The notes under the pieces were generated by a model. The model saw only the letters and a list, made by a program, of their open reading frames with translations. It did no database searches and was not told the DNA's origin. Of a stretch of DNA of 64,000 nucleotides, positions 47,901 to 57,674 are shown piece after piece. Source of the stretch: Ascaris suum (Eukaryota; Nematoda; Chromadorea; Rhabditida; Ascarididae). The stretch's first letter is position 1. Every line of letters begins with the position of its first letter. The stretch covers positions 12,820,322 to 12,884,321 of the forward strand of contig CM024173.1 of assembly GCA_013433145.1 (NCBI GenBank). Reading direction: 5' to 3'. The translations under genes were made by a program, and so were the position numbers.

Positions 47901-50900
47901 CTGTATATGAATATAAATATACGAGTGCCAAACACGTATATCTTATATGTTTGCGTTTAAGATGCACATAAATCTACAGTCATCATATATGCACAACGTA
48001 TGTATAAATATTTATAAGTGCTTATACAACTAATATATACTTTTAATTTAGATAATATCCTAACTCATAGGTAATTCTCAGATTTTCCAGAAAAGATTAG
48101 AGTAGAAAGCCAAAAACAGGTATAATATTTCTGAACGAATACTTCTCAATGACAGGAAAACAATCAAAAATGCTATCGCACACTGTGAAAACGCAGTATG
48201 CAAAAGAAGCATGAAAGTAATAGTGGAAGATATAGGCCATCATATGCGCACGAGGGTTATGTCATTCTCAGGCAACCTCTGCTCATCGCCAATCATAGCG
48301 AAAGAACAGTAAGAGCACCGCAATGCGAGCTCAGCAAACAATTAAACAACGCGCTGATATGGCACAAATCCACCATCCAACTCCATCCTATTTGTAATAA
48401 ATATTAACTGATTCAAGGTTAAGGTCATCTGGTGCTACACAAATTTATTCAAAGCCACGACAATCTCGGTAAGAATCCCATGAGCACTAGAATAGAAATG
48501 CTGAGGAGGATTACATGGCCTGTAGAAGAGCGAATCGTGAAGAAAGTGAATTGGCGAGGAATGGAGAATAGTCGAGCAGGTATTCAAGGGTGACGGGTTG
48601 TACCAATGAGAAAGAACAGCAAGCAAGCATCTCTTTGAACAGCGAGTCGCGATGACTTGCACTGTGACCAACCCAACGAACGATCAACCTGCAGTATGAG
48701 TTAACTTAGTAGAGTGGCATAGAGCACATTGAAAGTGAATAAACGCCTTTTCTGGATACATTTCTCGAAGATTCAGTGTCTCAACTCAGTCACATATTTC
48801 TTCGAACTAGTTTTGTCTGGCCTGGGGATACAATGCGCGCAACGCCTCAGCATGGCGAATGCTCGGAAAACAGAAGTATGCGGGTACAAATCCCATGTGA
48901 ATACAGCAAACATGAACATCATCGTGCCCTCCTTCTACATTTGACTACTTAGCTACAAACAACCGTAACATGTTTGACGGAAATTGTGAAGCAAAAATTC
49001 AAATCGAGATGCTAAATTATGTAAGACCTAGTTGAGAAAGCCGTGTCACTGGGTTTACACCACCTATACGTCTTCCTATGAAATAAGCAAGTGGTGCAGT
49101 AAAATACCGACCTTTGTTTTTAAGAAGAGATGGAAGGGGAAGGCAAAAGGAAATCTAGAAATTTTCTCATATTGTCGTGAAAGGTATAATGGAAGGAGCT
49201 GGGAATGGAGGGGATGGAGGAAGGATCATAGGAGTCCCTTCGATTTCAGAAGTGAGATACGACCGCAGAAAGACTTCCAGAGATCGGACAATTTCAAAGG
49301 TGGGTAGAATTTGACTCACTTCAGATGGACGTCTGGTGAAATGGCATTTGCATATTTCGGTTCAGAAAGTAGCGCATTGAGTTGTGCGAGTGAGAATTCG
49401 ACGATATCGGTGCTCTCGAGCAGGCATCTGTTGATATTCACGTCGAAAAAATCACAGGCACTCTTCAGCAACGCCGGCAGATTATATTTGAGTGCGAGCT
49501 CCTTCACAGCCAAACAGTTCGACGAGTCCATATAGCGATCCAAGTACTCCGCACAGTAATTTTTAACCTTTGTCACCTTCAAGAAATCACACGTTTAAAA
49601 GCTGTTTTGCTTGGAAGCAATTCATCCTGCACATTGAAAAACGGAGAAAGCTCGACAGATGAGATCGCACTGACTCGGTAGATAATAACCACAACTTCCC
49701 ATCCATCCTCGTGCCTTTAGGTCACAAGACAGCTAAGCTATTTTATTCAACCCCTGTCGGAACTTTTTTTCTTCAACATAAAATGTTGCATTGCCTTCTC
49801 TAGAAATCCGCAACGATATTGCAATCAGCCATTTACGTCAACGAGTCGAAAATGGATACTCTGCACAACAGCAACGCGAAAGTAAACATACCACATTTCC
49901 GCCACAATAAATCTCGAGGATGTTGCTTGCAACTTTTGAATACCTCTGCATTGATATCATCAGCAAATTTATGAATGTGTACATATCGAATAAAAAAGTA
50001 GAAAGCAATTCAAATGTGCGACGAATGAAGAGGAAAATATTTTAATATTCGTATAGAGTTTACACTAATCATATTTCTCAAGATTAATGTAGAACTTAGT
50101 GGAGAGGGTTATAGGCAAGGAAATACGGTATCTGATTCTACCAATAATCCTCACTCTACCTTGGGGTATTAAATTTTTAAAACGCCCCAAAATCGACTAT
50201 CTATCGAACTCTGACAAATCGGATTATTTCGTTAGAAAATTCATATATTTTAGAAAAGGATCAGTTTCCATTCTAAAAAAAAAGTAAAACAGAACTAACA
50301 AGAAAGTTGTTGGCCAGCTTCAACAGGTCAGTGACACTACTCCGGTCGATGACGACACTGCCACTGTACATATAATTCAAGAGAAGCTCGAATACGGTAG
50401 GATTCTGACAGTTCACGGTTACCTTCAACAAGCAATTCTTTCAATGAAACAAGATCTAATTGCAATCAAACCATTTAAAAATATTTTATTAGTATGGCAA
50501 TAATGAAAATAATATATAGGAATAATGAAAACTAAGCTTGCTTGATGGATGGCAATCAAAAAAATTTATTTCATTCACCTTCGTCATTCATAAATGGGCT
50601 GTCATTTCCTTCAAACTTTCCAGAAACTTCCACGGTGATACCTACTTACAATATGATTACAGCTATTAATACCATCGAATAGCGGCATAACAGTTGAGCG
50701 AATAAGGGCAAGGGGCTGGCCGTTGGCTTAAGAATAAGGTCGGTACCCCATTAGGCAGGATACTGCTGTAAGTGCAAAAGGAATGCTATAAGAATAATAC
50801 TGCTGGTACTAGTCTATCAGTGTAACCACTTCAAAGTATAACTGTGTAACTGAAGTTTGAGAAGCCATTGAAATGCCCAGCTTCCCAGACTGGAAGCATT

Positions 50901-52381
50901 TGCTGTAAGAGTGGCTAATCTCCTCTCCAGGAAGATTCACATGAAGCTGACTCAAATAAAAATAACAACAACAATGATTGTATTAGCAACAGTTACTGCT
51001 ATGCCGACCATAGGTTCATGACGAGTTGTTACTGGAATTCCTCTAACCGAACCTCAAATCGGCGGTGCGGACGATACGAGCGGAACCACAAAGGAAAAGA
51101 CCTCATAAACGCTTTAAATTATTATTCGTTTTTTTAAATCAATTAAAGCTGCATACAAATCTCATGAATGAAACCTTCCATTAAGGTGGTCTTCAAATGC
51201 TGCTATGGAAACAATGGAACGGAATACGCGAATCTGAAGCGGATGTAAAAATATAGGTAACAACCGACCAATGCATGAAAGACGGCCATTAAACGAAAAT
51301 TAAATGGTGGTTTTCCTCCGTGTGGAAAGAGAATAAAGTGGCATAATCACTGCACGTAAGGAAGCAGTGATAAAGCTAATCGAAAAACGCAGCAAGTCGA
51401 ATTAGGGAGTTAAGTGAAGGGAACGGGCGACTAACATGACTAAGAACGATTGATGAGCTAAAGGCTTTGCAAGGCAAAGAAAGGAATACGATTAAAGTGA
51501 GAAAACTAGAGAGATGTTATGTGAATGAAAAGTATAAGAAAAAATATAAGTCAGAAAAAAAGTGAAGCAGAGGTTGAAACGATGAAGAATATGACAACGG
51601 GAAAAGTAATACGGGAAAAACGAAATGGATGCGGTCAAATGCTCGATGACAAGATCGAAAATCGAAACGAGGCATGCGAATATAAAAACGATAACAAACC
51701 TAAACGGCTTTTGTCAGCGCTTCCACGATAATGAGGTGGCGACTATGTTATGACGATGAGGGTGGCAAAATTTAGCGCTAACAAAAACCTGATTGTCAAT
51801 GTAGTCTTTTATGTTCCCCAACTTTCCTCCAAACCTACCTGCAATTTTGTCCCAATTCACTTGTTTTCAAATTGCTCGGACCGTAAACAGAAAATCACTC
51901 CATATTTGCCGATTGTTCTATTCACCAAATTCGTGCACCATTCTCATGTTTTTTTAAGCGCACCACATAGCACCCCACATCACCCTAGGCTCACTGGACC
52001 GATTCGAGAGTTTCCACATCTCAGCCGAAGTTGGTGCCATCTGATCCGACGTTTCTTCCTTCTCTCCAAATCCGATAGTTAAATTCTACCTTTCTATAAT
52101 ACTCTTCAGGATTACAAACGGAAAGAAAATCAACACAGAACCTGTTCTTTGACAACTTTAGAGTTCTTGAGAATGGAATCGAAATAAGGACTACAAGCAG
52201 CGAGAATGTTGCGATGCGCAGAGAAGCGCCGATCCTTCACCACGAGGTAAACGTCGCAGAATCGACCTGTATCGCGTTGGTAACGAAGCCGTTCCAAAAT
52301 GATGCTGCCATGCTGGTCAGTGAACGACATTGGATTCAGACTACCGCTGCCATCCTGAGAGCATGTTGAGAGTGTCCCCAT
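32919..52381 (-). CDS. eor-1: BTB-BACK-AT-hook nine C2H2 zinc-finger protein, EOR-1/PLZF type
   Basis: Exons on the minus strand: 52381-52142, 50422-50300, 49576-49320, 47770-47606, 46963-46816, 45503-45404, 44392-44199, 43041-42781, 42600-42522, 41895-41718, 40800-40648, 39992-39882, 36663-36516, 35857-35657, 34769-34646, 33175-32919. All 15 junctions are in phase; 2739 nt, 912 residues plus TGA. Residues about 29-121 are a BTB/POZ domain ([22 protein letters not shown]). Residues 122-207 are a BACK-like segment (N-Y-C-A-E-Y-L, S-S-N-C-L). An acidic linker and an AT-hook (R-R-G-R-P-P-K, about 371-377) follow. Nine C2H2 fingers span about 445-692; the seventh has C-x4-C spacing. A glutamine-rich then Ser/Pro-rich tail ends the protein. 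The family is the nematode orthologue of human PLZF/ZBTB16; in C. elegans it is a nuclear factor that works with EOR-2 in Ras/ERK and Wnt outputs. Identity rests on domain order, nine fingers and length close to the ~900 residues I recall. The ATG lies 17 nt after an acceptor at 52399-52400, a likely spliced-leader site. A donor-like GTAAGT follows the stop at 32853. Confidence 0.85.
35931..35998. repeat. Short tandem repeat with CTATACAAGCAT units
   Basis: Three copies of ctatacaagcat, with linking aagctaagcatcaag-type sequence, lie just upstream (in gene direction) of the glutamine-rich eor-1 exon, within the intron 36515-35858. Confidence 0.7.
37488..39490 (+). mobile_element. Decayed Ty3/gypsy LTR retrotransposon remnant, reverse transcriptase absent
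   Basis: The element lies antisense in the eor-1 intron 39881-36664. From left to right: a gag-like start near 37488-37540; gag pieces in several frames (R-F-E-E then Y-L-F-E-E near 37715; I-A-L-A-G-I-K-H-P near 38020); a cysteine/histidine knuckle (C-F-R-C-G-E-L-Y, then C-N-K-C) at about 38270-38370; a protease end (N-L-L-G-I-D) near 38690; then directly the integrase core ([18 protein letters not shown] near 38805; V-N-D-N-G-T-Q-F near 39000; [10 protein letters not shown] near 39100). Reverse transcriptase, RNase H and the integrase zinc-binding region are missing. In-frame stops and frameshifts show it is dead. A TGGCGAT motif after CTGTAACA near 37455-37467 could be a primer-binding site at an LTR edge; I could not confirm LTRs. 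Confidence 0.82.
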
Positions 52382-53536
52382 TTTTGGCAAAGTAATTCCT
52401 ACAAAAGAGACAATATCTGGCATATATTTAAGTGTCACGGCCTTTTCACAAGAAAATCGCAATCAGTTGACTGATAACGCAGTATATGGTTTGTTTTACA
52501 GAATATTCATATAAGTTCACACGGCGTGGTAAAGAACGGTGATGAGTGGTTGCGGGTCGAGTTAGGATCACAGCGAAATCCACCTTAAGCACATAAAACA
52601 GTGAATCGAAGCCACATACCGTTTGGTGTTGCGACGCCTCGGTGGCAGGACCAGTATCACTGTCCTTCCTTTATACTTGACTGAAATTAAGGGGAAGTGA
52701 TTACAACTGCAGGTGGAAATAAACGCCTGAAGCAAAGTGCTGCCTGCTTATTAAGAAAAACGACCGAGCATATAGGAGCATAACAAAAGCGTCAGACGAC
52801 AACAACAACAACAACAGCAACAGATCGCTACCTTGTAACCAAGACGGCATTCAACTGCATATTTGAAACCGAAGGTAAGTGCGCTTTAACATCACACAAA
52901 TAAACGTTTATTACAGAATCAAACAGAATCAATAACTCCCGGTCACACAATGCATACGCTGGACGGATCAGTGTTGCTGTAAAATGTCATTAAAACAATG
53001 ACGAAATAATATGCAATACGGAGACCGCACACTAACGGTTTTAAACGTGGAAAACATGAGAGAATAAAGAAATATGATAGGTTGATCCTATTTGCTCGAA
53101 CTTCTCTTCCCACCTGAAATGGGTACCTGAAACATCAATGCACTACAAATTGCATTTTTAGAGAGTTACCGTTAATGAATAATCCAGAAAATACACTCGA
53201 CAACCTTATAGGCAGAAATAAGCTCTACGATATACGAGAAACATTCATTTAAAATACAACGACTCATCGAGTGTCTTTCTGAAACTATCGTCAAAAAACA
53301 TCGTTGTACTTTCCCAGTAAACTTAATAACATCCCTTCTCATAGATAGCGGTCAAATCTGGGCAAGTTACTTTGAAACACAACGAAAATATCTTTTCAGA
53401 TATATTCAATGCTTGCAAATGCCTCGACTATTATCAACACCATCGGGACCGAGTTAAACCCCCAACACCATACAAGTACAGGATCGAATCCTAGCATGAC
53501 AACCTCGTTTTACCCTATTCCCACCCAAAAGGAAGT

Positions 53537-53796
53537 GGGTATACTTAGCCACAAGCGCACGCGCACAGGAGAGACGGAGAGAGACCGCGCGCGTCCTCGG
53601 AGAGCGGCGCGGTAGTGGTCACTCGGCAATAAAAATGTCGCAGTAAATATGAAAATATATTGTAAGGAAACAAAATTCGAAAGACGAGTTTCATACATTT
53701 TAAAGAGCATTGAATGCTCTATCAGAACCATTAATAAACTGAGACAAAAACAAGAACTTTTCTGCAAGATCAATTTCTTATGTGATGCGCAATTGA
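53537..53796 (+). repeat. Left terminal inverted repeat
   Basis: Left copy of the inverted repeat. It contains the GC-rich block gaccgcgcgcgtcctcggag, followed by an AT-rich block with gagcattgaatgctc, itself a short palindrome. Confidence 0.85.
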
Positions 53797-54179
53797 CATA
53801 ATTTGCATAGTCGAAGTACCTGTGCAACAAGATTGACGTATGTGGACACTGCTGACATGTGCGAGCGATTTAAGAAAGCAATCGCTCGACGAATTACGGA
53901 TACCCCACCACTAACTCGAAGTGGCAACAGATGTCGTTTCTCAACAAGATCGTGGGTCTCTTCTAGAGATGTGAAGCAAACATCTGAAATCTCAGATATG
54001 ATAGGGATCATGGCGAAAAGACGTTATATTAGTAGCGCAAGTTTTGTGTTGCTTCAATTAAGAACACTTAAAAAGTGATCCTCTCTCTGTCTTCAAGCAT
54101 CGCGAGTTTGGTGCTGCTTCAATTGATAGCTTGTTGTCGAAGAAATCAGAGATGTGCTGTTTATGTTTGACGAGATGGC

Positions 54180-55042
54180 GAGGAAAAGGATGTAAGGATA
54201 GCCAGATGTAGCTATTTCTTCGAAGTATCCTTGTCAGCCGGAACCGGCGCAAAACAAGGGGACATTTGTTCACCGAAATCCTCATCAACTCTCGAAGGAC
54301 TCTTGAGAAGGATGGAGACTGCAGATGGTTTCAATGTATTCAGCAAATAACTCCAAATGCTTCTCTTTGCGGAAGAAGTTCTACTCGTTGCCGATGACCC
54401 AAAAAACTTGCAGTATTCATTGAACGAGCTCAACAAGAATGCCAAGAAAATTGGGATCAGCATTTGCAAATGCAAAACGAAGTGGATGAAAAATGCGTTC
54501 TGTCGTTAGTTTCTCATGAACCTCAATAGTGAAAATATCGAACTTGTGGAGCCGTTTGTGCACTTAGGATAGACTTGCAAATGAGAGGCGATTTGGGTCA
54601 GGAATTAAGTAGATGAAAAAGAGCGCATTGGCTAATATTCACCAAGCTCAACGATATCTATTGCGACCCAATGATAAAAATGTCCGTAAAGGGAGAACTC
54701 TTCGCTTCGACGGCGATCCCTGTTCTTCTGTGAGGAGCGAAATGTGGAATATCAGACTCGCTGAAGAAAACGAACTAGCAGCGACCCAGTGAGCAATGGA
54801 AAGAGGAATGGAAAGTATCAACAAACTGCAACACACCACAAACGAAGAGTTGCGTTCTGGATCCGCATTGAAGGATATCGTTGAAGAAATGTACAAACGA
54901 AAACTAGGGTGGGCAGGTCACGTAGCCAGGTTAAATGACTATAGATGGACTAAGTAAATCTTCTAGTGGTAACCAAGAGACGTAAAACAATCACGCGGGC
55001 AGACCGCAACAAGATGGGAAGACCCGCTGCGGCGTCTATATG
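54180..55042 (+). pseudogene. Decayed RTE-type LINE reverse-transcriptase 3' end
   Basis: The plus strand reads, with several stops and frameshifts, the C-terminal half of an RTE-family reverse transcriptase. Visible parts are the palm region L-L-F-A-E-E-V-L-L-V-A-D-D (the expected F-A-D-D catalytic motif is mutated), S-L-N-E-L-N...K-K-I-G-I-S-I, T-K-W-M-K-N-A-F-C, I-E-L-V-E-P-F-V-H-L-G, and the typical end G-W-A-G-H-V-A-R-L then P-R-D-V-K-Q-S and R-W-E-D-P-L. It is nested inside the inverted-repeat element. Confidence 0.8.
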
Positions 55043-55045
55043 TAG

Positions 55046-55900
55046 TTACTTAGATGCGGAGGGCTCAGGATCGCTATAGATGGAAGAGTTGCCAGCTGCA
55101 TCGATGGGGGGAACGGTGAAATCGACGAAATCACGGCTGTTAAAAGTATTCAAAGTAAAGTAGCCTTGCCAGACTCCGTCCGTCGCAGTGCACATATAGA
55201 TGTCTAAGTCGAAGCATAGCGCTGCAGCCAATGAGTCAATGTCGGCTCCCCAACGCAGAGTATCCACAGTGTTCAGCGCTGTGTCCAGTTTCCATTACAG
55301 CACTTCGCCCACACTGTTATAAATGGCCGTGGATATGAACATCTCTGAAATCTACTCACACTCACTTATGATCTGAACTCTCACTTCAAAGCATTGTTTA
55401 GGGATTCCTCTGAAGCAGTGAATTGTTTTGTAACATTCAAAACGATAACTATCCAAAGCTCAGTCTTCTGCGATATGCGAAGGTGATGAGGAAATCGATT
55501 TTCTTTGTGATGATGTCCCGTTCCCTTGATGCAATACGCGAGTGCTCTGAAAGGCCGAAATGAATCGCTCACTATCTAATGCTAACGCCACATTCCATTG
55601 CTTGTGCGAAATAAGGATGCATGAAGCAGCCCTTAACATCCTAACGGCACGGTGCAAAAATGCTTTGCCCACTAACTTTCTGAAGGTTGAGCACTGCACG
55701 CGGCTTATGCCGTTAACAAGCCTCCGATCCGCTTTAGTCGACTTAATAATAGGTTGCATTGTCGAATGCGCAAACTTTGTTTCGACAGGCTGTGCCCTTG
55801 GAACGCTTCGGATGCGAGAAACTGCTTACCATGATGCTGGGTGTAAAAACAATTGCCGTCACCTCTGACTGCACCGTCGCTCATTATCCTCGTTTCTTGA
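55046..55900 (-). pseudogene. Broken OTU-type cysteine protease gene carried by the element
   Basis: On the minus strand, about 55850 encodes V-R-G-D-G-N-C-F-Y, the OTU catalytic-cysteine motif. About 55555-55490, after a 'tttcag' acceptor at 55560, encodes R-A-L-A-Y-C-I-K-G-T-G-H-H-H, which normally follows it directly. 55267-55160 encodes W-G-A-D-I-D-S-L-A-A-A-L followed by D-I-Y-M-C-T, matching the C-terminal OTU W-G-x-x-I-E-x-x-A-L segment. Between these pieces I find stops and phases that do not join, so it is called a pseudogene. OTU domains act as deubiquitinases and are also known as passengers in some transposons and viruses. Confidence 0.6.
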
Positions 55901-56592
55901 TCGACTTGGAATGAACACGAGTCGGTGGACAGGTAACTTGCACGTGAGGCAAGTACTTCTTCTAAACGTTACTCAGCCATTCTAGATTAGTGGCTCGAAA
56001 CGAGTGCTCTTGATAGCCCCATCTTCTTTACGACCTCCTCCACATCTTACGAATTGGCTTCTTTGGCTAGAGCTGCGCACTTAAAATGACTGCTTACATT
56101 GAAGGTTTCCTGCTTTGTAACCACCTGTGGTCGCCTGCCATGTAATTCGCAATTCTTCGAATTGGGAGCATGTCGCCTTCGAGATGCTTTTTCCTTCACA
56201 ATCCTGACTTGTCTATGTCGGAGAGCAAGAGCTGCATGCAATCAAACTATGTCAGTGCAATGAACTAGACGCTGAAAGCGTCGATTGGCTTTTTACCATC
56301 AAACGAACTTACAATGCCCGCTATCGGTATGCATATACGGGAAAGAAATGAAGTGATGGAAACCTGGAACTGTCGAACTGAACAATTCATAGCCGGTGCA
56401 TCTAACAATCGCACGAAAGATCCATTCATGAAGAGTCACAGGGAGTTTAATGCAACTTAAGAACGATTGGGTCATTTCATTAAACTGCCGAGGGTCATTT
56501 CATGAATTCAGTTCACCAATAAGAACCCAGTGTCACGAATGCACCAGAATAACGCATAAGATAATGCGTAACGCGACAGTGAAATTTATGGC

Positions 56593-57170
56593 AACTGCGC
56601 GTCATATAAGAAGTTGATCTTATAGAAAAGTTCTTGTTTTTGTCTCAGCTTATGAATGATTCTGATAGAGCATTCAATGCTCTTTAAGGTGTGCCTAGTC
56701 ACTCCTCCCAAATCTTGTTCCTTTATGCACTTATAGGCCCTGATACATCGGTGACCATGCAATTTCTGTCAATTGCGCGTCATATAAGAAATTGATCTTA
56801 TAGAAAAGTTCTTGTTTTTATCTCAGCTTATTGATGATTCCGATAGAGTTTTTAATGCTCTTTAAGGTGTGCCTAGTCACTCCTCCCAAATCTTGTTCCT
56901 TTATGCACTTATAGGCCCTGATACATCGGTGACCATGCAATTTCTGTCAATTGCGCGTCATATAAGAAATTGATCTTATAGAAAAGTTCTTGTTTTTGTC
57001 TCAGCTTATTGATGATTCCGATAGAGTTTTTAATGCTCTTTAAGGTGTGCCTAGTCACTCCTCCCAAATCTTGTTCCTTTATACACTTCTAGGTCCGCGT
57101 GATATATCTTGGTGACCGTGCATTTTTTCTCAATTCTAGGCCCTGATATATCGTGACATTTTTTTCAATT
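56593..57170. repeat. 178-bp tandem repeat, about three copies
   Basis: Units start at 56593, 56771 and 56949 with aattgcgcgtcatataagaa. A further, partly rearranged interval leads to 57167, where the right inverted repeat begins. Each unit contains an inner part of the inverted repeat (ttgatcttatagaaaagttc) plus a segment, ggtgtgcctagtcactcctc, absent from it. Copies 2 and 3 are almost identical, so the amplification looks recent. Confidence 0.88.
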
Positions 57171-57424
57171 GCGCGTCATATAAGAAATTGATCTTGTAGA
57201 AAAGTTCTTGTTTTTGTCTCAATTTATTAACGGTTCTGATAGAGCATTCAATGCTCTTTAAAATGTGTGAAACTCGTCTTTCGAATTTTGTTTCCTTACA
57301 GTATATTTTCATATTTACTGCGACGTTTTTATCGCCGAGTGACCACTACCGCGCCGCTCTCCGAGGACGCGCGCGGTCTCTCTCCATCTCTCTCGTGCGC
57401 CTGCGCTTGTGGCTAAGTGTACCC
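57166..57424 (-). repeat. Right terminal inverted repeat
   Basis: Inverted partner of 53537-53796. It contains gagcattcaatgctc and the GC-rich gagaccgcgcgcgtcctcgg block on the minus strand. Confidence 0.85.
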
Positions 57425-57674
57425 ATACCCTTGATAAACAGTGTGGGAATGAAAAGGTGGGAGATGTCTGCAGACTTAAAGAATCGGTGCAGATTTTAGG
57501 GAGAACAGATGACCTTAAAATACCACAGGGGTGGTTCAGAACGGACGGTTCGAGAAAAAGAGAATATATTTGCAAATTTCGTCGTCTAGCTTCACGCATA
57601 CTAAAATTTTGGTCGAGCTAAGGCTACGTCACCTACTATGTAAGTACGAAGTAATATGGGAATGTTGCAGGCAG

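Larger units (their letters stand above)
53537..57424. mobile_element. 3.9-kb element bounded by ~260-bp terminal inverted repeats
   Basis: Bases 53537-53796 and 57166-57424 are inverted copies at roughly 90% identity by eye, with outer ends GGGTA(T/C)ACTTAGCCACAAGC. Long inverted repeats, a protein-coding remnant (OTU-like, minus strand) and subterminal tandem repeats suggest a DNA transposon, possibly Mutator-like. No transposase core was recognised. No clean target-site duplication was found: the flanks read ...aaggaagt on the left and atacccttg... on the right. It sits between the 5' ends of eor-1 and dbr-1. Confidence 0.75.
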
